From Dasypus novemcinctus (lineage: Eukaryota > Chordata > Mammalia > Cingulata > Dasypodidae): a stretch of DNA of 64,000 bases. Positions 53,902 to 64,000 of this stretch are shown in pieces (positions within the stretch are counted from its first letter, which is position 1; each line of letters opens with the position of its first letter). The notes under the pieces are model-generated. The model searched no databases, was not told where the DNA came from, and saw nothing but the letters and a program-made list of their open reading frames with translations. The translations under genes were made by a program, and so were the position numbers. The DNA lies in assembly GCF_030445035.2 (NCBI RefSeq), contig NC_080680.1, positions 92,881,157 through 92,945,156 on the forward strand. Reading direction: 5' to 3'.

Positions 53902-56459
53902 GCCAAAGACACTGCAGGGCACAGTGGAATTTTGGGGCAGGCGGGAAAGGGCAGAGGAGAGGGGAGGAGGCGAGGGGGACACCGCGGGCCCTGGCTGAGC
54001 ACTGGGGGGGCCTTGCTGACATGGGCAGGAAGAAGAGACTGAGGCTGGCTCAGGGGCGCCCACTGGGCTCTCCTCTGGCCTGCGACCAACGTCCTTGGCG
54101 GAGCTGTCGGGTGAGCTATGGAGGAGAGTCTCCAGTGCACTCTAGAACCTGGGAGGAAAGTGCACCTTTTGGCTGGCCAAGAATCAGGCGGGGAACCCCG
54201 ATTCTGCAGTCTCCACTGGCCTGGCTAGCCCTGGGCAGTTTCCCACCCTAAGCTCCGCGCGCCCTGGTGGACCTGGGGGGCTGGTAGGTTAGCGGCAGCC
54301 TCCGCTCCCCTGCACCTCTCACTCAGACCACCTGGGGGGTGGGGTCTGGAAGGCAGGGCTAGGGTTGGGGGTCTGGAGGGTGGGGCCAGGCCCAGGGCCC
54401 AGGTGGAAACAGCTCTGTTGCTAACGAGCAGCCTTAGCAGCCTTAGCAACGCACCCATTCAGTGGAGACAAAGGCGCTGTCACTTGAGTGCAGCTCTCTT
54501 GTTCATGCAGACATGCTGCGCCTGCAGGGGTGGGGGTAGGAGTGGGGGGCTGGGGGCTGCTGGGACTAAGGGGGCATCTCAGGTCCCCTCAGAACACCAC
54601 CTCGTGCTCCCAAGGAGCCTGCAGGGGGCACCCCTGGCCCACTTTGCAGAAGGGGACACCAAGGGACAGACACGAGCCAGGAATGGCGGCCAGCCTGGGT
54701 CTAGGGCCAGCTTGCACCCATGTGACTACCGCTGCCTCTGTTTCCCAGCTGTGGGGGTGGGGGTCTGGAGCCAGTCTGGCCACTGACTCTGGCAAGTTGT
54801 CCCTGCTGTGCCTCAGCTTTCTCATCTGCACGATGGGAGAATAACCCATGTGCAGAGGTTGCCAGATGAAAGCAAACATCCGGGGTTTATCCCAGAGCCC
54901 AGCCCTGGCAACAATTCCATAAGCAGGCCCATTGCCCCTGTTGGAAACAGTCACGTGGTGTGAGGCTGGGCAGCGCTGGGCCGGCTCCTCACAGCCCTGG
55001 TTTAGGATTGTGGGCACTCAGGCTCTGAGAGGTCACACCGCGAGCTGTGTCCCCACGGCTCCCCTATGGCCAGGCTGAGCAACCCAAGTCTCAGTCCCCT
55101 GCATGAGCAGGGCCTGGGGTGGCCCGGGGTGGCCCCTGCCTTGCTCAGCTGCCCACAGGCCCTCATCAGCTGCCCAAATGGGGAAACTGAGGCCTGAGAA
55201 AAAGGACTTATTCCTCACCATGTCAAGAAGGCCTCTCAGACCGCGAGGCATCGGGACAGGTCCTCAGGGGGAGGCGGCCAGGAGGCTGCGTTTGGGGGCC
55301 CGAGGAAGGCGGGCTCCCCGCTCAGCGCCCCTCGGGGCAGCGCCGGCTCTGGGCAGGGGTCCCGGACACTCATTCCCTAAGTAGCCCTCTTCCAGGGAGC
55401 GCCCCATGTTCACTGCTAATGGAGGACTTGGGGCGCTAGGAAGGGGCAGGTGGGGGCGGGCCCCTTCGGTTGTGGGCAGTAGGGGGTGGTTGCTACTCAG
55501 GCCCCTTCCACTCTGACCCAGCGTGGCTGAGGGGGTGTCTAGACCCAAAGGGGCTAGGGGGCCCCCCAGCCCTCCTCAGGTGGGCTACACCTGAAACCTT
55601 GAAAGCCGTCAGCTCCACGGCCTGAGGACAGAAGAGGTGCGTGGGGGGGTGGTCTCCACTCCTGCCCCCCCTTGCCCCGGGGGCCCTCAGCTACCTTGGG
55701 GATGAGCCCCCCCGCCCCCAGGTTACACCGCAACTCAGGCTACACTGGCTGCTCCAGTCGGCCGCTCCCTGCACCCTCCCGCCCAGGCCCCGGCCCCTCA
55801 GCTCCCCAGGGGTCAGCTCCCCAGTCCCCGAGGCCTCCCCAGCCCTCCCGGCCGCACTGCCAGCCCCTCGGCAGGGCCCCGCCCGAGCCCCACAGCCCCC
55901 GCCTCACCGGTCTCTCGGGCGCTGGGGTGGCGCAGTCACGGGCATTCTGGGGCTGCGGGTGCCTGGTGGGGGGAGCACAGGTACCTGAGCTTGTGGTGCC
56001 TGAGGCAGGAGGCCCTCTCTCTGCTCCCCGACCCTGGGTGGGAACCCCACATATCGGCGGTGAGGAAACTGAGGCCCTGAGAGGGAAGGCGATTGACCCA
56101 CGACCACACAGCAGGTAAACTGGGAATGGCGCTCCCGGCCTGGCCTCGAAGTCCCACACCCCATGCCCCAGCTCAGGGCCTGGAGCCCCACTGGCAAGGC
56201 CTTTCTCTGGGCGGGGTGTCACGGACTCTTGCTTCCTGTGGACGCTGGGAGGGGAGCCATTCCTGAGGGATCCCCCGACCCCGACTTTGCCCTTTCCTGG
56301 GCCTCACTTTGTTTTTCAAATGGGCTTCTAGATCAGTCATTGCCCTCCCAGCTCGGCCTGCGTACCAGGTAAACTGAGGCACTCGGAGGCACTCGGAGGC
56401 ACTCGGCCTGGAAGGTGGTGAGGTCATACCTCTGAGAGCCAGGTGCCTTTGGAGTGGGG
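53902..56459 (-). other. Region downstream of the ADGRD2 stop, possible 3' UTR
   Basis: From the last coding exon to the AATAAA. Contains MIR relics near 54770-54850 and 56050-56115 and an 11-base triplication (GAGGCACTCG units) at 56377-56408. No exon with a recognisable receptor segment was found. It may be a long 3' UTR or plain flanking DNA. Confidence 0.4.
54770..54850 (+). repeat. MIR SINE relic, short
   Basis: CAAGTTGTCCCTGCTGTGCC then TCATCTGCACGATGGGAGAA. Confidence 0.65.
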
Positions 56460-56597
56460 CTAAGGGGCAGGGACCCGGCGGGGGGCAGGAGCGGCTGGGA
56501 AAGGAGACGCGGGGTCAGGGCCTTGGGCCGCTCCTGCTCCCGCGCCGGGCCGCGCCAGGACCGCCTCGGCCTCCTCCTTCTCCATCGCCCTCCGCAC
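56460..56597 (-). pseudogene. ADGRD2: ADGRD2 last coding exon, cytoplasmic tail
   Basis: Strong acceptor (C tract, CATCCCCCAG|GTGCGG). Encodes VRRAMEKEEAEAVLARPG... ending RRVPAP and TAG (56460-56462), 45 residues in phase with the preceding exon. Intact by itself. Confidence 0.65.
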
Positions 56598-56733
56598 CTG
56601 GGGGATGTGGGGGGGGGGGCAGGCGCCCAGGTCAGGTCCGGGACCGTCCCCGGCCACCGAGGCCCTGCAGGTCAGCCCCGCTGCGGCTTGCGCCGAGAGC
56701 ACCTGCCCTCGAAGCCAGCGCCTCCCCGCTCAC

Positions 56734-56778
56734 CTCCCCGTTGCAGGCGGCGAAGACCAGGGAGGTGGGGACAGACCC
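56734..56778 (-). pseudogene. ADGRD2: ADGRD2 exon remnant, end of TM7
   Basis: GSVPTSLVFAACNGE followed by a good donor, GGGGAG|gtgagcgg. FAACNGEV corresponds to the conserved end-of-TM7 segment (CNGEV / NSEV type). No AG precedes the expected start: the bases are GCT. The nearest AG is 15 bases further upstream (GGGCAG|TGCC). Confidence 0.6.
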
Positions 56779-57879
56779 AGCGGGCAGGCGGCACTGCCCG
56801 GAGCCCCGCCCCCGCCGGCCGCCTCTCTGACCTCTGGCTCTCCGTACCCCACCCCCAAAGCCTCACCACGGCGGGGAGGGGGCTGGGGCCGCCTCTGGAA
56901 GCGCCGAGGCTAGGTCGGGTGCTGGGACGGCAGGCCTGACCTTGCTTTCTGACTCTATCCCCACCTGGTGGCCTTCACCTGGGGGCCAGGACCTGCCTCC
57001 CCGGGTCCGGGGAGGTGGCGTGAGAGGGACTTGGCGCAGCGTCTGGGGCGGAGCTGGCTCCCCGCTCCCTGCACGTGTGGGGACCAAGAGGACCCGGCCC
57101 CCCAAGAAGCAGCACCCTGCCCAGGTGCTCAGGGCAGTTGACCCTCAGGGCAGCTGCGGAGGCACAGGGCCCTGGGGCAGAGCTATGACTCCCAAGCCGC
57201 GCTGGCGGGGCTGGGGGATCTGGAGCTCAGGACTCCCTCGAAGCCACTGACCACCACCGAGGGCAGGCCCTCGGGCTCCGACTGGAGGACAGAGGCAGCT
57301 GCAGGGGTCCCTGGGGCCACCCAGCCTCCCAGCCCGTGTCCCCTGCTGCCCTGGCGCCTCCCAGCCCCCCACACCCAGCCTGTCCTCTCGGCGGCCTCCG
57401 CCTTCCCCGCCCCCTCCCCACCCCTCACCAGGCACCCAGAGGCACCCAGAGGCACCGCTCTGAGCTCCAACCCAACCGCCCCCTTCTGGCTCCTCCGGGC
57501 CCCTGGTCACATCCCGACAGCCCCTGCCCCTCCTGCCCGTTTCCCGCCACGGCCTTTCCAGGTCTCTCTCCAGATGATCCCCTCCTGCTCCTCCTGCTCA
57601 AAACCGTCTCTTCCCACCTAGCCTTAGGGTCCTAGCCGAGGACCACCCCCTGGTGTCCACGAGACGCCTGCGCCCCCACACCGCCCGACCATCCCTTAGC
57701 CTCTCAGCCTCGGCCGTGCCGCCCTGTGGCCGTGTGGTCTGGATGTGTCTCTCTCCCTCAGACCTGAGGTGGGTCTCTGGTCCCATTTACAGCCACGTTC
57801 CTGGTATTAGCCCGGGGCTGGCGCAGGGAAGGATTTGTTGAGTGAATAAATGAATGAGTGAACGAATGAAACGAATTAG

Positions 57880-58020
57880 CTCATATCCACAGGACTCCTA
57901 TGTACATGCCCAGTATTGTGCTTAGCCCTTTGCATATATTGTTTCACTTGTACCCCACAAAGATCCCATGCGGTGGGTGTGAAGATGATCCCCTTTATGT
58001 ATAGATCTAGAAACTGAGGC
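57880..58020 (-). repeat. MIR SINE relic
   Basis: AGTATTGTGCTTAGCCCTTT, AAAGATCCCATGCGGTGGGT and AGATCTAGAAACTGAGGCTG. Confidence 0.8.
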
Positions 58021-58767
58021 TGGTTCCAATGTGCCCAGGCCTCACAAGACTCAGCAAGGGTAGGTGTGAGCCACAGCTGGTTACAGAAGTGAGGCTTTGC
58101 TCTCCTGCCACAAAATCTGGCACAGGAGGCCAGGAGGAAACAAATCCCTCCCAAAGAGTGATTTCGGAGCTGGGCGGATTCCAGCCCTTCGGCCGGCCTG
58201 CTCCCTGCGCGCCTCGGGCAGGGGAGTGGGGATTCCTGAGCGAGTCCTGCCCGGCCTCTGACCCAGTGAGTGAATGAGAGAGGGACAGGGCTGGAGGGGA
58301 AGAGAAACATGGACAGACCCAGAGAGCCAGCAGGCGTGACGGACAAGCGAGCAGAAGGAAAGGTCAAGCTGGAGCGCAGCAGGAGAGCGGGGCCCAGAGA
58401 AGGCAGCTGCACCCCGGGGGGCACCCCCATGCGGCAGCTGCTCCCCTCCTTTCACCAGGGGCCCTCGAGGAAGCTCTGTGGCTGTGTGGGAGGGGGCGAG
58501 AGCGGGTCACACCCTCAGAGACAGAGAGGAGAGGCAAGAGGCAGAGAAGGCTGGGGTGCTGGAGATGGGGCCTGGGGGGTCGGCGGGGGCTTGAGGGCGG
58601 GGAAGAAAGGTGGGTTCAATGCCAGAGAAAGCAGACACGGCCCAAGAGGGAAGGGGGCTGGGGGGGCAGAGAGACGGAGCCCGAGAGTGGGGAGGGATTG
58701 CTCAGAAAATTCAGACGGAGTCTCCAAGAGAGAAAAAAATGAGAAGGGGAAGGGAGGGAGGCAAGGA

Positions 58768-61128
58768 CGGCAGTGAGGGATGAGGGCAGCGAGGGACGGG
58801 GCAGCGAGGGACGGGGCAGTGAGGGACGGGGAGAAGGGGCAGTGAGGGATGGGGCAGTGAGGGACAGGGGAAGGGGGCAGTGAGGGACGGGGCAGTGAGG
58901 GACGGGGCAGTGAGGGACGGGGGAAGGGGGCGGTGAGGGACGGGGCAGTGAGTTACGGGGGAAGGGGGCGGTGAGGGACGGGGCAGCGAGGGACGGGGCA
59001 GCGAGGGACGGGGCAGTGAGGGACAGAGGGAGGGGGCAGTGAGGGACGGGGGAAGGGGGCAGTGAGGGACGGGGCAGTGAGGGACAGGGGAAGGGGGCAG
59101 TGAGGGACGGGGCAGTGAGGGACGGGGGAAGGGGGCGGTGAGGGACGGGGCAGTGAGGGACGGGGGAAGGGGGCGGTGAGGGACGGGGCAGTGAGGGACA
59201 GAGGGAGGGGGCAGTGAGGGACGGGGGAAGGGGGCAGTGAGGGACGGGGCAGTGAGGGACGGGGGAAGGGGGCGGTGAGGGACGGGGCAGTGAGGGACAG
59301 GGCAGCGAGGGACGGGGCAGTGAGGGACAGGGGAAGGGGGCAGTGAGGGATGGGGCAGTGAGGGACGGGGCAGTGAGTTACGGGGGAAGGGGGCGGTGAG
59401 GGACGGGGCAGTGAGGGACGGGGCAGCGAGGGACGGGGCAGTGAGGGACAGGGCAGTGAGGGACGGAGCAGTGAGGGACGGGGGAAGGGGGCGGTGAGGG
59501 ACGGGGCAGTGAGGGACGGGGCAGCGAGGGACGGGGGCAGTGAGGGACGGGGCAGTGAGGGACAGAGGGAGGGGGCAGTGAGGGACGGGGGAAGGGGGCA
59601 GTGAGGGACGGGGGAAGGGGGCAGTGAGGGACAGGGGAAGGGGGCAGTGAGGGACGGGGCAGTGAGGGACAGAGGGAGGGGGCAGTGAGTTACGGGGGAA
59701 GGGGGCGGTGAGGGACGGGGCAGTGAGGGACGGAGCAGTGAGGGACAGGGGCAGTGAGGGACAGGGGGAGGGGGCAGTGAGGGACGGGGGAAGGGGGCAG
59801 TGAGGGACAGGGGAAGGGGGCAGTGAGGGACGGGGCAGTGAGGGACAGGGGGAGGGGGCAGTGAGGGACGGGGGAAGGGGGCAGTGAGGGACGGGGCAGT
59901 GAGGGACGGGGCAGCGAGGGATGGGGGCAGTGAGGGACGGGGCAGTGAGGGACGGGGGAAGGGGGCAGTGAGGGACGGGGGAAGGGGGCAGTGAGGGACG
60001 GGGGAAGGGGGCAGTGAGGGACAGGGGAAGGGGGCAGTGAGGGACGGGGCAGTGAGGGACAGGGGGAGGGGGCAGTGAGGGACGGGGGAAGGGGGCAGTG
60101 AGGGACAGGGGAAGGGGGCAGTGAGGGACGGGGCAGTGAGGGACAGGGGGAGGGGGCAGTGAGGGACGGGGGAAGGGGGCAGTGAGGGACGGGGCAGTGA
60201 GGGACGGGGCAGCGAGGGATGGGGGCAGTGAGGGACAGGGGGAGGGGGCAGTGAGGGACGGGGGAAGGGGGCGGTGAGGGACGGGGCAGTGAGGGACAGG
60301 GGCAGTGAGGGACAGGGGGAGGGGGCAGTGAGGGACGGGGGAAGGGGGCAGTGAGGGACAGGGGAAGGGGGCAGTGAGGGACGGGGCAGTGAGGGACAGG
60401 GGGAGGGGGCAGTGAGGGACGGGGGAAGGGGGCAGTGAGGGACGGGGCAGTGAGTTACGGGGGAAGGGGGCGGTGAGGGACGGGGCAGTGAGGGATGGGG
60501 CAGCGAGGGATGGGGCAGTGAGGGACGGGGCAGTGAGGGACAGAGGGAGGGGGCAGTGAGGGACGGGGGAAGGGGGCAGTGAGGGACGGGGGAAGGGGGC
60601 AGTGAGGGACAGGGGAAGGGGGCAGTGAGGGACGGGGGAAGGGGGCAGTGAGGGACGGGGCAGTGAGGGACAGGGGGAGGGGGCAGTGAGGGACGGGGGA
60701 AGGGGGCAGTGAGGGACGGGGCAGTGAGGGACGGGGCAGCGAGGGATGGGGGCAGTGAGGGACGGGGCAGTGAGGGACAGAGGGAGGGGGCAGTGAGGGA
60801 CGGGGGAAGGGGGCAGTGAGGGACGGGAGAAGGGGGCAGTGAGGGACGGGGCAGTGAGGGACAGGGGAAGGGGGCGGTGAGGGACGGGGGCAGCGAGGGA
60901 CGGGGCAGTTAGGGACAGGGGAAGGGGGCGGTGAGGGACGGGGCAGTGAGGGATGGGGGAAGGGGGCAGTGAGGGACGGGGGAAGGGGGCAGTGAGGGAC
61001 AGGGGCAGTGAGGGACGAGGGAAGGGGGCAGTGAGGGACAGGGGAAGGGGGCGGTGAGGGACGGGGGCAGTGAGGGACGGGGGAAGGGGGCAGTGAGGGA
61101 CAGGGGAAGGGGGCAGTGAGGGACGGGG
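58768..61128. repeat. G-rich minisatellite, about 2.4 kb
   Basis: Tandem array of two alternating units. The 15-base unit is GAGGGACGGGGCAGT. The 23-base unit has GAGGGAC + GGGGGAAGGGGG + CAGT (or CGGT). Variants include GGATGG, GGACAG, AGAGGGAGG, GCAGCG and GAGTTACGG. Strand asymmetry is extreme, with almost no C on the plus strand apart from the GAC and GCA positions. Closely spaced runs of four or five G make it rich in potential G-quadruplexes. It lies inside an ADGRD2 intron. It creates an 853-codon open frame on the minus strand that is not a gene. Confidence 0.97.
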
Positions 61129-61264
61129 GCGTTGGCCCCGTCGCCGCGTCTCTACCCCCCTGAGGAGCACAGGCAGGGATGGGAGGCATTGGACCCATCC
61201 CATCCACCCAGGGAGGGCACCGGGCAAAGTGCTGGCGTAATCGCCATGGTAACAGGCCGCTGCT

Positions 61265-61350
61265 GCCCTCACCGCCCTGTGAGGAAGTGGAGGAACTTAA
61301 CCAGGTCGCACAGCAAAGAGGGACAGAGCTGGGACTTGAACTCACGAGGC
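61265..61350 (-). repeat. MIR SINE relic, short
   Basis: GTGAGGAAGTGGAGGAACTT, CCAGGTCGCACAGCAAAGAG and GGGACTTGAACTC. Confidence 0.75.
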
Positions 61351-62803
61351 TCTGGGAGCACGGGGCCTGGAGGAAGGGGCGAGGGGGTGCACCACACCCA
61401 AAGAGCCCCATCCCCTGCCCCAGAGGCCCCGGCAGACGGGTCTTTGGGAACCTGCCTCTGAGAGCTGCGCTGGGACTCGTCTCTCCTCATTCTGGGCAGC
61501 CCCCCCTCATTCTCACGCCTGCCCAGCAGAGGGTGGCGCGTCCCACAGGCCCGGGGCAGAGGACAAGGCGGGCCGGCCCCGGGGCCCTCGGCGGCTCCCT
61601 GCCTCGTCACCTCACCTTCTCATTCGCTCCTGCTCTGCTCCCCCACTGAAACGGCCGCTCCACGGGGACGGGGCTCTTTGGCTGCCAAGGCTGCTGTCGG
61701 GTCCCCTGTGCCTGCAGCGTGCTGGCGCCCAGGGGGCAGCCACTGAACTCGGGCGCAGGGGTGAGTATTGCCCCTCTTCCTCGCACGAGCAAGGCAACCA
61801 CAGATGCTGGGTTTGGGGCCCAGCACTGCTGCTTCCTCCTGAGAGGTCTGGGGCAAGGGACGTCACAGGGCCTCAGTTTCCCTGTCTGTAAAGCCTGTTG
61901 GGCTATATAAATCTGAGCCTGACCAGGGCTTGGAGAGAGCATGTGGCCGTGGGAGGTGGCAGGGACGGCCTCAGCCCCCTCCTCCGAGGAAAGGCTGGAG
62001 GGCCCTGGGAGGCCCAGCGGTGAGGACGCGTGGACCCTGGGGGGGTTGCCTCTGTCTAGCCTGGGCCCTGGCCCACCCCTGAGAGGGACCCTGGTGGGGG
62101 GGAGCTGGGAGTAGTGGGTACAGACCACAGGGAGGGTGCTGGGGCCAGGGCGAGGCGGGCAGGAAGGGCTGCCCTCGGGACCCCCTCCTTGCCGGCCCTC
62201 GCCCCTGGGCTGCTGCTGTCCGGGCCCGTGTCTGTGTCCCCAGCAGGCCTGCGAGTCCCGAGGACAGGGACCTGGTCTGACCCATCTCTGTGTTCCCGGG
62301 ACATAGGGTCCCCCACACAGGAGTGCAGGAACTTTCCTGAAACCTCACCGCTGGTGACTCGCTTGTGTGGGCTAAGCGCTGTCCTCCCAACCTAACTGCT
62401 GTCCTCACAGACGGAGCGGCTAGTGCTGACCCCACAGTGGGGCGCAGACCCCAGGGCATGAGGTCTCAGGTGCCCGGCCTGCCCAGCCCCATCCTGGGCT
62501 ACCTGGTGAGGCCCTGAAGTGGCTGTAACTTCTGGCCTACACTTGCATGTCAGGGAGCAGGGGACCTATTCTGGGCCTCAACTTCCTCAACTGTCAAATG
62601 GGCCAGGAAATCTTCCCTGCTGCACCTGCTCGTTGATCCGAGGTTGTCTGTTCCCACTCCCACCTCACGATAGATGTTCCTGACTTGCTGTTAAGGCCTC
62701 CCCTGATGGGAGAGCTCGGTGCCGCCCCAGTGCCCTTACAGACCCATCAACCCAAGTCCCCGTGCCTCAGAGCCCCAGCCTCACAGGGCAGGGCCCGGGC
62801 TAC

Positions 62804-62922
62804 CTGGGGGGAGTTGAGGCCCACGGCGGCGTAGGTCCAGGCCGGCTGAGGTGCACCAGGACGCCTGCCAGCCAGCTCAGGCCCAGGACAGGCAGCAGGG
62901 CCAGCGCCGGCTTCACCGTGGC
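62804..62922 (-). pseudogene. ADGRD2: ADGRD2 exon remnant, TM6 and start of TM7, frameshifted
   Basis: Acceptor CGCCCCCAAG|GCC, donor CCCCCAG|gtagcccg. Frame one gives ATVKPALALLPVLGLSWLAG VLVHLS; the next frame gives PAWTYAAVGLNSPQ. The exon is 119 bases where 40 codons (120) would fit exactly, so one base is missing, most simply a C in CAGC(C)CGG near 62843. Confidence 0.8.
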
Positions 62923-63704
62923 CTTGGGGGCGGGCGGCCGGGGCTGGGGGCGGGCGGCGGGCAGCCTGGGGAGGGCCGGAGGACACACCGGGGACGCGGC
63001 TCAGGACCCAGGTGCAGCCGGAACCTGGCTGGACCCTGCTGCCCCCTTCAAAGAACTAGAGGCGGCAGGAAGGGGGAAACTGGGTACTGGGGAGAATGGG
63101 GCCCCACTCCCAAACCTGACTCGAAGGCAAGGGAGGGCAGCTGCCCAGAGGGAGGGCTGAGGCCTGGGCAGAGGGGCAGGGGCTGGAGCCAGAAGGGCTC
63201 CCCGTTCTCTCCTCCAGGAGCCCCGGGGCTCCCGTGGGCTGGAGCTGCCCTCCTTGGTGGGGGCCGCCCTGCCCTCTGGCAGAGGAAGGCCAGAGAGGAG
63301 GCAGGCTGTGGGGGCAGGCCAGGGGCGCCCCCTCTCCAGGAGGGCAAGACCCAGGGAGTGGTGATGGAGGTTGGGGGGCAGGGGTAGGGACTCAGATACT
63401 CACCTTCAACCTGGACTTCTGGGAACTGCTGGATTTGGGGGTCCCCCCACCTGGCCCCTACCAGACTATCAGCGCCTCCTGCAGTGAGGCCCGGGACAGG
63501 GCGCACACCCACACCCACGCCGAACGCACACAGGACGAGCCAGCCACCCCACACGTGACGGGCACGTCACGTGCCATGTCACCCGTGGCCCCCCACGCAC
63601 TCGCGAGCACGCACGGCCACGTGACTCAGCGACCGTCACGCCCGGCAGCGGGCCTCGCGCTCCCGCACGTCTCCCTGTACTCCCCGGGCCGGGCCTCACC
63701 GTAC

Positions 63705-63810
63705 CTGGACCCTGACCTGCCGCTGCAGGCCGGGCTGCGGGCTCAGCGTGCGGGCGCGGCAGCAGGCGCTGGACACGGTGACCGTCACCACGCGGACCAG
63801 GACACACGTA
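63705..63810 (-). pseudogene. ADGRD2: ADGRD2 exon remnant, TM5 end and ICL3
   Basis: T + 35 codons: TCVLVRVVTVTVSSA...TLSPQPGLQRQVRVQ, acceptor ACAGGCCAG|TACG, donor GTCCAG|gtacggtg. The reading frame is open. The intron before it would be only 69 bases. Confidence 0.7.
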
Positions 63811-63879
63811 CTGGCCTGTAGACCTGGCGTCAGAGGACAAAGGCGACGCCCCCCTCCCCGGGGCCCCCCGGCCTCCCAG

Positions 63880-64000
63880 CTCCCAGCCAGCACGAAGAGC
63901 ACGGGCCCTGCGAAGGCCTAGAGGGTGGCTGAGCCCACGTTGAGCCAGCAGTGCCCAGAGGCCACGTAGTCGTGGGGGGACGTGGCCAGCGTGGCAGCCA
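63880..64000 (-). pseudogene. ADGRD2: ADGRD2 exon remnant, ECL2-TM5, with stop codon
   Basis: Reads AATLATSPHDYVASGHCWLN VGSATL*AFAGPVLFVLAG. The HCWLN motif holds the ECL2 cysteine that pairs with TM3 in this family. The stop falls where related receptors have Trp (TLWAF / FIWSF type). The exon should end ...GCTGGGAG|gt but reads |ct. It continues past the window edge. Confidence 0.75.

Larger units (their letters stand above)
56779..62803 (-). other. ADGRD2: Large ADGRD2 intron remnant (6 kb)
   Basis: Contains the 2.4 kb minisatellite, MIR relics at 57880-58020 and 61265-61350, a triplicated GGCACCCAGA unit at 57434-57458, and G+C-rich unique sequence. No further receptor segment recognised. 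Confidence 0.6.
56460..64000 (-). pseudogene. ADGRD2: ADGRD2 (GPR144) adhesion GPCR, 3' part, degraded
   Basis: On the minus strand, in order from 64000 down: ECL2 and TM5 (LATSPHDYVASGHCWLNVGS, then stop, then AFAGPVLFVL), TM5 end and ICL3 (TCVLVRVVTVTVSSA), TM6 to TM7 (KPALALLPVLGLSWLAGVLV ... PAWTYAAVGLNSPQ), the end of TM7 (TSLVFAACNGE), and the cytoplasmic tail (VRRAMEKEEAEAV). These are adhesion-family class B2 motifs. ADGRD2 is the convergent neighbour of NR5A1 in human. Four lesions: TAG for an expected Trp (63918-63920), CT instead of GT at a donor (63878-63879), a one-base deletion (near 62843) and no clear acceptor for the penultimate exon. Mouse has only a pseudogene at this locus. 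The N-terminal exons lie beyond the window. Assembly error could explain one lesion but hardly all. Confidence 0.8.

Noticed and set aside
58711-61272. 853-codon open frame on the minus strand, rich in PSLTAP/PHCPLPP
   Set aside because: It is the C-rich strand of the minisatellite. The repeat contains no stop triplet in any minus frame, so the open frame is compositional. There is no start context, splice logic or homologue.

Overview
This is nuclear DNA from a placental mammal, almost certainly a xenarthran and most likely an armadillo. Genes are split into exons with GT/AG borders. Mammal-wide MIR, L1 and hAT relics are abundant. The lineage-informative repeats are four copies of a tRNA-headed SINE that begins GAAGCGGATGTGGCTCAA and ends in an A/T-rich tail; I recognise these as the armadillo DAS family. 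The window matches part of human 9q33.3 in the opposite orientation.

Layout: (1) 1-18.9 kb, + strand: the last four coding exons of NR6A1 (germ cell nuclear factor), with most of the ligand-binding domain, followed by a 3' UTR of about 5.1 kb. Introns of this part carry nested transposons. (2) 18.9-26.2 kb: intergenic, with MIR relics, an A/T-rich block of homeodomain-like motifs at 24.6-25.2 kb, and the NR5A1 proximal promoter. (3) 26.36-51.2 kb, + strand: the complete NR5A1 gene (steroidogenic factor 1, SF-1/Ad4BP). It has one non-coding exon and six coding exons that join without a break into a 461-residue protein, the human length. A CpG island covers intron 1 and exon 2. Intron 6 holds a block at 45.24-45.65 kb dense in homeodomain, SOX and nuclear-receptor motifs, in the intron known from mouse work to hold hypothalamic and pituitary enhancers. 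(4) 51.2-53.9 kb: intergenic. (5) 53.9-64.0 kb, - strand: the 3' part of ADGRD2 (GPR144, an adhesion GPCR), convergent with NR5A1 as in human. Its TM5-TM7 exons are recognisable but damaged: an in-frame stop, a lost splice donor, a one-base deletion and an unclear acceptor. It looks like a pseudogene. Its largest intron contains a 2.4 kb G-rich minisatellite.

NR6A1 and NR5A1 are paralogous orphan nuclear receptors in tandem. I see no new protein-coding system. The strongest observations are the ADGRD2 decay, a let-7 site cluster in the NR6A1 3' UTR, the intron 6 element of NR5A1, and the minisatellite. Most long open frames between 20 and 64 kb are by-products of high G+C content.
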